From assembly GCA_030632725.1 (NCBI GenBank), contig DAOVUF010000010.1, forward strand, positions 1 through 34,733: 34,733 nt of DNA. Direction: 5' to 3'. Below the pieces are notes generated by a model. It was not told the origin of the DNA. It saw nothing but the letters and a program-made list of their open reading frames with translations, and did not search any database. This DNA comes from QNES01 sp023143415. GTDB taxonomy: Bacteria; Pseudomonadota; Gammaproteobacteria; Beggiatoales; Beggiatoaceae. Made by a program: the position numbers and the translations under genes. Positions 7,594 to 15,312 of this stretch are shown here, one piece after another (position 1 is the stretch's first letter; each line of letters starts with the position of its first letter).

Positions 7594-10317
7594 ATGTCAT
7601 TTATTGCTAATTTGAAAATCAAATACAAACTGATGTTAATGCTCTTTTTTCCTCTCGTCGGATTATTACATTTTTCCACTAATCTCATGATTGAAAAATC
7701 GCAGATCGCCAGAGATATGGAAGGATTAGCGGAATTAACGCAATTGTCAAAACATCTCAGTCATATCGTCCATGCGATTCAATTGGAGCGGGGCGCAAGT
7801 AGCTTGTTTTTGAAAAATAAAGGTCAAAAATTCTCCAAGAGACTCAGCCAATATCGTACTCAAAGCGATGAATCCATCACGATATTAAGGGATTATTTAC
7901 AACAACTTGGTAGCCAGCAATTTGAGAGCGATCTTAACAGGAACACGAAACTCGCTCAGATGTTAAAAATGTTGAAGCACGTTGAATATCTCCGTAACGA
8001 TGTAACAAACTTGAAAATTCAACAACCTAAAGCCGTAGAACGCTATACTGAGATTAACAATACTTTATTTCAATTTCTGATACAGTCTTCTCAGTACACC
8101 AACTATAAAGACGTTCTTCCACTCAAACTCGCCTATATCAATCTCTTAAATGCAAAGGAAAAAGCGGGATTAGAACGCGCTCTGTTATCAGCCGTGTTTA
8201 GTCAAAAATCACTTGAGCCGGGACAATTCCGACAGTTTATCAAACTGGTTACAGTGCAAAAAGCCTATTTGAATCACGATGTCATGCTTTACCTGACTGA
8301 GGAACAAAGAAAATTTCTAAATACACAATTATCATCAGGTCAATTTATCGAAGAAACCACAAGAATGCGTGAAATAGTTTACGCGGCTAGAACGACTAAT
8401 GGCAAACTGCAAACAACAGTTGAACCTGAATATTGGTTTAAAATGCAAACCGGTAAAATTGATCTCTTCAAAAAAGTGGAGGATAAATTGGCTCAAGATT
8501 TATATCTTAAAGCTGATAAAAATTATAAAATCGCTAAGACTGATTTTTTTATCCTAATCATTGTGATGATGAGCATCATTATCTTGGCTACCCTGTTTTT
8601 TGTCATCATCTTGACAGATACCACTCAACGTCTCAGTCAAGCCGTATGGATTGCCAACGAGATTGCCAACGGAAATTTGAATAATCAAATTGAACTCTCA
8701 CATAAGGATGAAACTGGATTGCTTAGTCATGCCCTTAACTCTATGCAAACCCAATTACGTGAACGCATTGAAAATGAAAAACAGGTTGCTGAGGAAGCCT
8801 TGCGTATTAACCGTGCGTTAGATAAAGCAACAACCAATATCCTGATTACCGACAAGGATTACAACATTATCTACCTCAATGAAGCCGCGCAAAGTCTATT
8901 TCAAACAGAGGAAGAGAATATTCGCAAATCCCTCAATAATTTTGATGCCAATCATTTAATCGGTGCCAATTTTAATCTTTTTCATCAAAAAAACATTGAA
9001 CAATTATCGTTATTAAAAGGATTAACAGGCAGCTACCTCGCAAAAATCGCTATTGATGATTTGGTACTTGATCATATTGTTACCCCTGTGAACAATATCA
9101 ATGGTGAACGTTTAGGTATGGTGGTTGAATTTAACAATCGTACCATCGAAGTGGCGACTGAACAAGAAATTAATCGAGTTCTGCAAGCCGCCTCTCAAGG
9201 CGATCTTCAACAACGTATCAATCTCGAAAACAAAAGTGGATTTTTCAAAACCTTCAGCGAAGGTATCAATCAAATCATGGATTCCAACCAACTTGCGGTT
9301 GAAGACATTAAGCACCTCATCGCTGCACTCGCCAACGGAGATTTAACCAAACAAATTGAAAACCAGTCTGTCGGCATTTTTGGACAATTAAAAAATGACA
9401 TCAACTCAACTGTAGATAAGTTGACAGATATTATGACGGCAATATTGTTAATGGCGAGATCACTTAATAATATTGCTGAAAATATCTCACAAGACAATAT
9501 CAGCCTCAGTCACCGTACTAAAGCACAAGCCGCATCGCTAGAAGAAACTGCCGCAAGTATGGAACAAATAACCAGTACAGGGCAGCAAAATACAGATCAT
9601 GCACAACAAGCCAGCTGTTTAGCTGTCGATGCTAAAAATTGTGCCGAGCAAGGAGGTGAAGTTGTTGGAGCCACCATACAGGCTATGACAGAAATCAGTC
9701 AGAGCAGCCAAGAAATCACTGATATTATTGGGGTTATTGATGAAATTGCTTTTCAAACCAATCTGTTAGCACTTAATGCTGCTGTTGAAGCTGCAAGGGC
9801 TGGTGAACAAGGGCGAGGTTTCGCGGTAGTCGCAACTGAAGTGCGTAGCCTTGCACAACGCAGTGCATCTGCGGCAAAAGAAATCAAGGCGTTGATAAAA
9901 GATAGTGTTTGTAAAGTCAAAGAGGGTACAAAACTCGCCAATAAATCGGGGGAAACCTTAAAAGAAATTGTTCTTGCTTCAAAAAAAGTCAGTGAAATCA
10001 TTACGGAAATTGCCACTGCTAATCATGAACAATCTTTAGGTATCCATCAGATCAATAAAGCAGTTATACAAATGGACGAAATGACCCAAAAAAATGCCGA
10101 TTTAGTTGAAGTCGCCACCACTGCAAGTAATGACATGAAAGAACAAGCACAGACACTTAAAGAACATGTCGCCTTTTTTAAAGTGACTGAACGGGAATTA
10201 CATCAAGAGAGCATTCAGAACGCTTTAGTCATTAATCATCCAACCATTCATGTTGCACCAGAAGTTCCTAAACGTTTAGCACCTCTTTACAAAGAAACTG
10301 ACTGGGAAGATTTTTAA
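7594..10317 (+). CDS. Methyl-accepting chemotaxis protein with NIT-like sensor, HAMP and PAS
   Basis: A 907-aa membrane receptor. TM1 (about 12-32) precedes a helical periplasmic domain (about 35-315). That domain contains HAIQLERGASSLFL, resembling the nitrate/nitrite-sensing NIT family (QxERG). TM2 (about 317-340) is rich in I, L and V. HAMP (about 343-395) follows, then a PAS domain (about 405-515), further HAMP-like segments ending in GDLxxxI patterns (about 530-625), and the MCP signalling domain (about 640-870). The hairpin tip is EIAFQTNLLALNAAVEAARAGEQGRGFAVVATEVR. The C-terminus DWEDF matches the xWxxF tether for CheR/CheB. It reports to CheA/CheW encoded just upstream. The ligand is an inference; nitrate would suit a nitrate-storing sulfur bacterium. 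Confidence 0.9.
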   Translation: MSFIANLKIKYKLMLMLFFPLVGLLHFSTNLMIEKSQIARDMEGLAELTQLSKHLSHIVHAIQLERGASSLFLKNKGQKFSKRLSQYRTQSDESITILRDYLQQLGSQQFESDLNRNTKLAQMLKMLKHVEYLRNDVTNLKIQQPKAVERYTEINNTLFQFLIQSSQYTNYKDVLPLKLAYINLLNAKEKAGLERALLSAVFSQKSLEPGQFRQFIKLVTVQKAYLNHDVMLYLTEEQRKFLNTQLSSGQFIEETTRMREIVYAARTTNGKLQTTVEPEYWFKMQTGKIDLFKKVEDKLAQDLYLKADKNYKIAKTDFFILIIVMMSIIILATLFFVIILTDTTQRLSQAVWIANEIANGNLNNQIELSHKDETGLLSHALNSMQTQLRERIENEKQVAEEALRINRALDKATTNILITDKDYNIIYLNEAAQSLFQTEEENIRKSLNNFDANHLIGANFNLFHQKNIEQLSLLKGLTGSYLAKIAIDDLVLDHIVTPVNNINGERLGMVVEFNNRTIEVATEQEINRVLQAASQGDLQQRINLENKSGFFKTFSEGINQIMDSNQLAVEDIKHLIAALANGDLTKQIENQSVGIFGQLKNDINSTVDKLTDIMTAILLMARSLNNIAENISQDNISLSHRTKAQAASLEETAASMEQITSTGQQNTDHAQQASCLAVDAKNCAEQGGEVVGATIQAMTEISQSSQEITDIIGVIDEIAFQTNLLALNAAVEAARAGEQGRGFAVVATEVRSLAQRSASAAKEIKALIKDSVCKVKEGTKLANKSGETLKEIVLASKKVSEIITEIATANHEQSLGIHQINKAVIQMDEMTQKNADLVEVATTASNDMKEQAQTLKEHVAFFKVTERELHQESIQNALVINHPTIHVAPEVPKRLAPLYKETDWEDF

Positions 10318-10323
10318 TTAAAA

Positions 10324-10555
10324 TTTTGGAGTCCAACGCTTCAGCTTTGGATTTTGGAGTCCAACGCTTCAGCTTTGGATTTTGTAGTCATAAACTGCTT
10401 TTAAATCAAATAGTTAAAAAATGAAAGTTTTTATAAATGTCGTTCTGTACTCCAAAATCACTACAAAGCTAAAGCGTTGTACTCGAAAATCATTCCAAAG
10501 CGTTGTACTCCAAAACCACTACAAAGCTAAAGCGTTGTACTCCAAAACTATTCCA
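10324..10555. repeat. TCCAACGCTTCAGCTTTGGA repeats, direct and inverted
   Basis: Two perfect 28-bp tandem units (10324-10379) are followed by several degenerate units in the opposite orientation (about 10447-10555) carrying TACTCCAAAA and CAAAGCTAAAGCGTTG. The same motif forms the inside of the 24863-24973 element. No credible gene lies in 10318-10674. Confidence 0.7.
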
Positions 10556-10653
10556 AATAAAAACTTTACATCTCCTCAAATAAAGCCTAAAATACTTTGC
10601 TCAGTCAACAATCATGGCGATAAAAGACTTCACGCCATTTTTGAAATCTCGTA

Positions 10654-10674
10654 TTAACCATTAACAAATTAACA
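10654..10674 (+). promoter_or_regulatory. TTAACCA/TTAACAA heptamer leader
   Basis: TTAAC occurs at 10654, 10661 and 10669 (spacing 7 and 8 bp), and the ATG follows at 10675. It is a diverged relative of the TAACTGA leaders. No Shine-Dalgarno sequence is visible. Confidence 0.35.
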
Positions 10675-12774
10675 ATGAATATATTTAATAACCTAAAAAT
10701 CAGAACAAAGCTAACTCTATCAATTACTTTATTAATGGCTATTGCAATTGCTGTGATTTCCACCATTATTGGCTATAAAGTACAAGAAATGGCAAACTCT
10801 GATGCCGAAATTATTGCCAAAGAGACTGCTAATCGTTATGCCAATTATGTCAGAGCAGAACTTGAAAAGCCTTTGTCTGAAGCAAGAGCAATTGCTATTC
10901 TATTTGAAGCCGCTTCTCATACTGAAAATCTCCAAATCACGCGAACAAAAATTAATTTATGGCTCAAAAATTTTATTGAACATGAATCCAATTTTTTTGG
11001 CATCGGTATCGTCTGTGAACCAGATGTTTTTTTTGAAAAAGACGCGAATTTCATTAATGCGCCTGGGCACGATAAAAAAGGCCGTTTTACTTCATATTGG
11101 ACACGGATAAAAAATGAAGAGGCTGTTTTAGAACCCCTTTTAAATTACGAAACCCAAGATTTTTATAAAAGAACAAAAAAGGAAGCGAAGGAAAGTATTA
11201 TTGGTCCCTATGCCCATTCAGTACGGGGCAAAGAACTTTGGTTAACCACGTTAGCTGTTCCTATGGTTCATGTCATGGCGAATAATGAAGCAGACAAGCA
11301 TTTTTTAGGGATCATCAGAATCGACATAGCACTTGAATATTTACAGCGAAAACTGAGCGAACTTGAAATATCGGACTTTAAAAATGCTTATGTCAGTGTT
11401 TATTCAACTAATGGAACCATTGTTGCCAGTAAAAATGCCGATTATATCGGAAAGAATCTCAATGAAACCAGTTATAGTGAGGAGATGAAAGAATATATTA
11501 CAAAACTGGAACCTTTTCTTATCACCAGAAAATCAAAAACGCTTGATAAAACGGTTATTACCTACGGCGCACCTGTAGAAATTGGCAATACTGGCACCCA
11601 TTGGATGGTTACTGTGAGTATTCCTGAAGATGAATTAACTCTGGGATCAAAAGAGGTGAAATGGCAGATTATTTTCATTGGTTTTATCAGCATTATTATT
11701 ATGACGCTGGTGATATTCATTTTTTCAAAAACGATTTCTAACTCTTTAAATAAAGTCGTTAGCCTCTCCAAAGCCATTGCAAAGGGAAATCTGAATAATC
11801 AAATTGAATTGGTTAGAAAAGATGAAATCGGAGAATTATTACGCGCATTTGCTAGTATGCAAACGCAGCTACGCAACATCGTCAAAACAATTTCATTGAC
11901 AGTTGATGTTGTCAATACTGCCGCCGAAGAAATTTCACAGGGCAATGTTAGCCTTAGTCAACGCACGGAAAAACAAGCCGCTTCACTTGAAGAAACGGCG
12001 GCGAATATGGAACAAATGACTAGCACAGTACAGCACAATGCTGATAATGCCAAACAAGCCTCCGAATTAGCCATCAGTGCAAAAGAAAGTGCCATACAAG
12101 GTGGTGAGGTTATTAATTCAACAATCTGCGCCATAACTGAAATCAACAAGAGTAGTCAAAAAGTCACCGAAATCATTGGCGTAATCAATGACATTGCTTT
12201 TCAAACTAATCTGTTGGCACTTAATGCCGCTGTTGAAGCCGCCCGTGCGGGTGAATATGGGCGTGGTTTTGCAGTCGTCGCTTCCGAAGTACGCAATCTT
12301 GCCCAACGCAGTGCCGCCGCTGCTAAAGAGATCAAAACATTAATACAAGATAGTGTTCTCAAAGTAGAAGAAGGCACCAAACTTGCTAATCAATCGGGAG
12401 ACACTTTAGGGGAAATCATCATGGCGGTGAAAAAAGTCAGTGACATCATTTCTGAAATCGCGGCAGCCAATCAGGAACAATCTTTAGGCATTCGTCAGGT
12501 GAACAAATCCATTAGTCAAATGGATGAAATGACTCAAAAAAATGCGGTTTTAGTTGAAGAAGCTGCTACAACGAGTGGTGCCATGAAAGAGCAAGCATTA
12601 AGCCTGAAAGAACAGCTTGCGTTTTTTAAGTTTGGTCAATATGAATTGCATCAAAACGCTAATCAAATATTCGTCAATCCTCTTCAAGAACAATCAAATA
12701 AGGAAGAGCATCAAAGGCATAAACCGTTTATTTCACCACATTTCCATGAAGAAAATGAATGGAAAGATTTTTAG
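10675..12774 (+). CDS. Methyl-accepting chemotaxis protein with dCache sensor
   Basis: A 699-aa membrane receptor. TM1 (about 14-34) is followed by an extracytoplasmic double-Cache-type domain (about 40-325). That domain has GRFTSYWTR and, later, IIGPYAHSVRGKELWLTTLAVPMV, typical of dCache_1 sensors for small organic ligands. TM2 (about 331-352), HAMP (about 353-405) and the MCP signalling domain (about 415-640) follow, with tip DIAFQTNLLALNAAVEAARAGEYGRGFAVVASEVR. The last residues EWKDF match the xWxxF CheR/CheB tether, as in the neighbouring receptor. The ligand cannot be read from the sequence. It lies 357 bp after the first receptor, separated by repeats, so separate expression is likely. 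Confidence 0.92.
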   Translation: MNIFNNLKIRTKLTLSITLLMAIAIAVISTIIGYKVQEMANSDAEIIAKETANRYANYVRAELEKPLSEARAIAILFEAASHTENLQITRTKINLWLKNFIEHESNFFGIGIVCEPDVFFEKDANFINAPGHDKKGRFTSYWTRIKNEEAVLEPLLNYETQDFYKRTKKEAKESIIGPYAHSVRGKELWLTTLAVPMVHVMANNEADKHFLGIIRIDIALEYLQRKLSELEISDFKNAYVSVYSTNGTIVASKNADYIGKNLNETSYSEEMKEYITKLEPFLITRKSKTLDKTVITYGAPVEIGNTGTHWMVTVSIPEDELTLGSKEVKWQIIFIGFISIIIMTLVIFIFSKTISNSLNKVVSLSKAIAKGNLNNQIELVRKDEIGELLRAFASMQTQLRNIVKTISLTVDVVNTAAEEISQGNVSLSQRTEKQAASLEETAANMEQMTSTVQHNADNAKQASELAISAKESAIQGGEVINSTICAITEINKSSQKVTEIIGVINDIAFQTNLLALNAAVEAARAGEYGRGFAVVASEVRNLAQRSAAAAKEIKTLIQDSVLKVEEGTKLANQSGDTLGEIIMAVKKVSDIISEIAAANQEQSLGIRQVNKSISQMDEMTQKNAVLVEEAATTSGAMKEQALSLKEQLAFFKFGQYELHQNANQIFVNPLQEQSNKEEHQRHKPFISPHFHEENEWKDF

Positions 12775-12806
12775 GTTAATTCATAATTCATAATTCACCA
12801 TTAACC

Positions 12807-12970
12807 ATTCGAGGCTAAAGTTTTTTGTAACTACTCAGGGCAACCATAAAGGATTGCCCCTACAACAATATTTTTATTAATACTGACGAAAATATTCTGA
12901 TGTAGGGGCAATCCCTTATGGTTGCCCTGAGTAGTTACCGTTTTTTTAAAGAAAAAACTTTAGCCTCGAA
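12807..12970. mobile_element. Family B hairpin split by a family A element
   Basis: The two halves of a CGAGGCTAAAG hairpin (12807-12826 and 12940-12970) flank a complete 112-bp family A element (12827-12938). GTTTTTT is present on both sides (12820-12826 and 12940-12946), consistent with a 7-bp target duplication. Heptamer repeats of ATTCATA type precede it (about 12778-12806). Its right end overlaps any start upstream of 12987. Confidence 0.75.
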
Positions 12971-12986
12971 ACCATTATTATTAGAG

Positions 12987-14456
12987 ATGAAACAAAAAAG
13001 CACTATTCTAATTGTTGATGATGACTCAATAGGGCGTGAAACCCTAAATGTATTACTCTGTAATCAGGGATATAACTTAGCTTTTGCTGTCAATGGACCA
13101 GAAGCCTTAATTAAAGCAGCAGATTTAAACCCTGATGTCATCTTATTGGATGTCATGATGCCGGGTATGGATGGCTTTGAAGTTTGCCGACGTTTGCGTA
13201 AAGATACATCACTCGCTAACGTACCCATTCTCATGCTCACATCCTTAGGTGATCGTGAATCACGCTTACAAGGTATTGAAGCTGGCGCAGACGACTTTAT
13301 CTCCAAACCCTTTGACACCTTTGAATTGCGGGCGAGATTAAAAACCATTACAAAGCTTAATCGTTATCACACCTTACTCGTAGAGCAAGCTAAGTTTGAA
13401 TGGGTTGTTGAGCAGGCTGACGATGCTTATGTGATACTTGATCACAATGATCAAATATTTTATGCCAATTCACAAGCGCGTAAGTATTTTAACTTGCAGA
13501 CAAAGCAAGATGAACCGATAGGTGAAAAATTCTTAGAATTGGCGACTAAACACTACCATTGCGAGCCGCAGCAAGCTTGGACAAATTGGTTAGAATATAC
13601 CAACCAATCTTCTCCTCGCTATCTTGTGCATCCAGAAACCTCAAACGCTCACGCACTCTGGTTACAAGTTGACGTGATGGAAATGTCGCGAGGTACAGGC
13701 GAAAAGTATTTAGTTCGTCTGCGTAATGTGACAGATACGATTTTAGCTGAAAGACGAAAATGGACTTTCCAAGGGCAAATACGTCACAAGCTGAAAACAC
13801 CCCTTTCTCCCATCACGATGGGGCTTGAATATCTTAAAAGCAATTACGCAGATTTGAGTGATACGGATAGAAAAGAATTTATTGAAATTGCTTACTCTGG
13901 CGCGACACGCCTCCATGCTGAAATTGAAGAAATTTTCAGATACCTGGATGTCTCTGATGTGCTTAAACCAGAATTTGGCATTTGTCAGATCACTGATATT
14001 CTGTTGATCATCGACACCATTCAAGAAGACATGGCACTTAAATCCGTTCATGTTTCACAGAAGAATATTAAAAACCCCGATAATATTTCTATCTTTTTTT
14101 CTCCACAGGCAATGGAATTGGTATTGACAGAACTCTTATCCAATGCTAAAAAGTTTCATCCCGAAGGTTCGCCCCGCTTAGAAATCAATATATCTGCTGT
14201 TCCAGAAGGCTTATGTCTGCAAGTTTGTGATGATGGATTGCAATTGTCGCCTGAGCAAATGGCTAATATTTGGACTCCCTTTTATCAGGGCGAGAAAAGT
14301 TTTACTGGTGAAGCAGAGGGAATGGGGCTTGGTTTATCAATGGTGGCTTCATTGATATGGGAAATAGGGGGTACATGCCATGCCTATAACCGTAAAGAAA
14401 AAAAGGGGATAATTATAGAATTGACTTTGCCCTTTGCTAATACTTTCGAGGTTTGA
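12987..14456 (+). CDS. Hybrid receiver-PAS-histidine kinase
   Basis: A 489-aa soluble protein. The receiver (about 5-122) has D11/D12, phospho-acceptor D55 in ILLDVMMPGMDG, T85 and K107. The PAS domain (about 137-250) precedes HisKA with H267 in IRHKLKTPL. The ATPase domain has N386 (ELLSNAKKF) and a clear G2 (GMGLGL, 445-450), but G1 reads DDGLQ, where the second glycine of DxGxG is replaced by Q419. It is likely active, though ATP affinity may differ. I chose the ATG at 12987 because the open frame back to 12918 lies in a repeat element. The last residues and stop (TTCGAGGTTTGA) come from the start of another repeat. It probably senses a cytoplasmic cue and interacts with the adjacent receiver proteins. 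Confidence 0.87.
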   Translation: MKQKSTILIVDDDSIGRETLNVLLCNQGYNLAFAVNGPEALIKAADLNPDVILLDVMMPGMDGFEVCRRLRKDTSLANVPILMLTSLGDRESRLQGIEAGADDFISKPFDTFELRARLKTITKLNRYHTLLVEQAKFEWVVEQADDAYVILDHNDQIFYANSQARKYFNLQTKQDEPIGEKFLELATKHYHCEPQQAWTNWLEYTNQSSPRYLVHPETSNAHALWLQVDVMEMSRGTGEKYLVRLRNVTDTILAERRKWTFQGQIRHKLKTPLSPITMGLEYLKSNYADLSDTDRKEFIEIAYSGATRLHAEIEEIFRYLDVSDVLKPEFGICQITDILLIIDTIQEDMALKSVHVSQKNIKNPDNISIFFSPQAMELVLTELLSNAKKFHPEGSPRLEINISAVPEGLCLQVCDDGLQLSPEQMANIWTPFYQGEKSFTGEAEGMGLGLSMVASLIWEIGGTCHAYNRKEKKGIIIELTLPFANTFEV

Positions 14457-14476
14457 ACTCAAGGTTAATCGTTTTT

Positions 14477-14587
14477 CGTAACGACTCAGCCGTTAGCCTT
14501 GAAATCAATTTCAAGGCTAAAAGCATTCGAGGTTTTAGTTTTTTAAAGAAAAACTAAAACCTCGAATAGTCTGCTAAAGCATACTAA
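14477..14587. repeat. Composite repeat, second copy of the 1547-1688 arrangement
   Basis: GTAACGACTCAGC, the 22-bp palindrome of GCCTTGAAAT type, a CGAGGTTTTAG hairpin (14525-14567), then GTCTGCTAAAGCA, in the same order as at 1547-1688. The same palindrome occurs inverted at 31744. Confidence 0.7.
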
Positions 14588-14630
14588 AGATTGAGCCATA
14601 AAGCCAGCCGACAAGAACGGAGACTTTATC

Positions 14631-14942
14631 ATGAAAAAAGAAAGCATTGTTAGATATTCTACCGAAGAACTCAAAAATTTCGAGATAAATGGCGGTGATA
14701 AAACAGATTGGCAAAGTCTCAGTCTTATGAAAGACGAAGATATCAAGTATGATGAAGATTCACCAAAAATCACCGAAGAGATGTTTTCCAAAGCCACTAC
14801 ACCAAAACAGAACCAAACGGAAATCACCTTATCATTGGATTCAGATATGGTTGAGTGGTATACCACTCAGAAAATTGCTTATCAATCGTTAATAAATACG
14901 CTGTTACGCTCTTATATGGAAGTGCACAGTTATAATCGCTAA
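14631..14942 (+). CDS. BrnA-like antitoxin, orphan
   Basis: A 103-aa protein. The C-terminal part (about 60-98) reads TEITLSLDSDMVEWY...IAYQSLINTLLRSYM, the ribbon-helix-helix signature of the BrnA family (PYQSLIN-LR). The N-terminal half is acidic and contains DWQSLSLMKDEDI, typical of BrnA proteins. BrnA neutralises the RNase BrnT and represses its own operon. BrnT is normally encoded immediately upstream, but only repeats are found there (14457-14630), so this is an orphan or a relic partner. GGAG lies about 9 bp before the ATG. It could act as a stand-alone DNA-binding regulator. Confidence 0.75.
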   Translation: MKKESIVRYSTEELKNFEINGGDKTDWQSLSLMKDEDIKYDEDSPKITEEMFSKATTPKQNQTEITLSLDSDMVEWYTTQKIAYQSLINTLLRSYMEVHSYNR

Positions 14943-15060
14943 TATCCGAATCATTAATGCCCGCTTGAAACTATCTACAGCTAACATCGTAAACCCATAA
15001 TATTCACTGAAAGCCATATTTGCACCTTATGTTGATAGTTAAAAAATGTTAGTGATACAA

Positions 15061-15095
15061 GAAACGGGCAGTTTTTTGAAAAAACTGCCCGTTTC
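15061..15095. repeat. GAAACGGGCAG hairpin with the common T6GA6 loop
   Basis: A perfect 35-bp palindrome: stem GAAACGGGCAG, loop TTTTTTGAAAAAA. It lies in a 370-bp gap (14943-15312) with no gene. The loop matches the CGAGG hairpins but the stem is unrelated. A decayed CAGCCTAAAG hairpin is at about 15236-15275. It could function as a bidirectional terminator. Confidence 0.7.
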
Positions 15096-15312
15096 TAACC
15101 CGTGCTGAAATCCGTTTATTCATCTGCTGTACTATTTTTAGTTATAAAATCAACGAGTTACATTATAAAAATTTTGTCCTGTATAGAACATTGTAAAAAA
15201 ACGGTTTAATCCTGTCAATCCCTTAATCCATTTTCCAGCCTAAAGTTTTTCTTCAAAAAACTAAAACATCAAATCGAATCCTGTTCAAAAAAATTTAAGG
15301 AGCTACAAACTT

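Noticed and set aside
10421..10657. Plus-strand open frame of 78 codons before the second receptor
   Set aside because: Its sequence is made of the degenerate AAAGCTAAAGCGTTG repeats, with a low-complexity peptide and no ribosome-binding site.
12918..12986. Upstream start for the hybrid kinase
   Set aside because: This part is repeat DNA and its peptide does not resemble a receiver N-terminus; ATG 12987 gives a normal receiver start.
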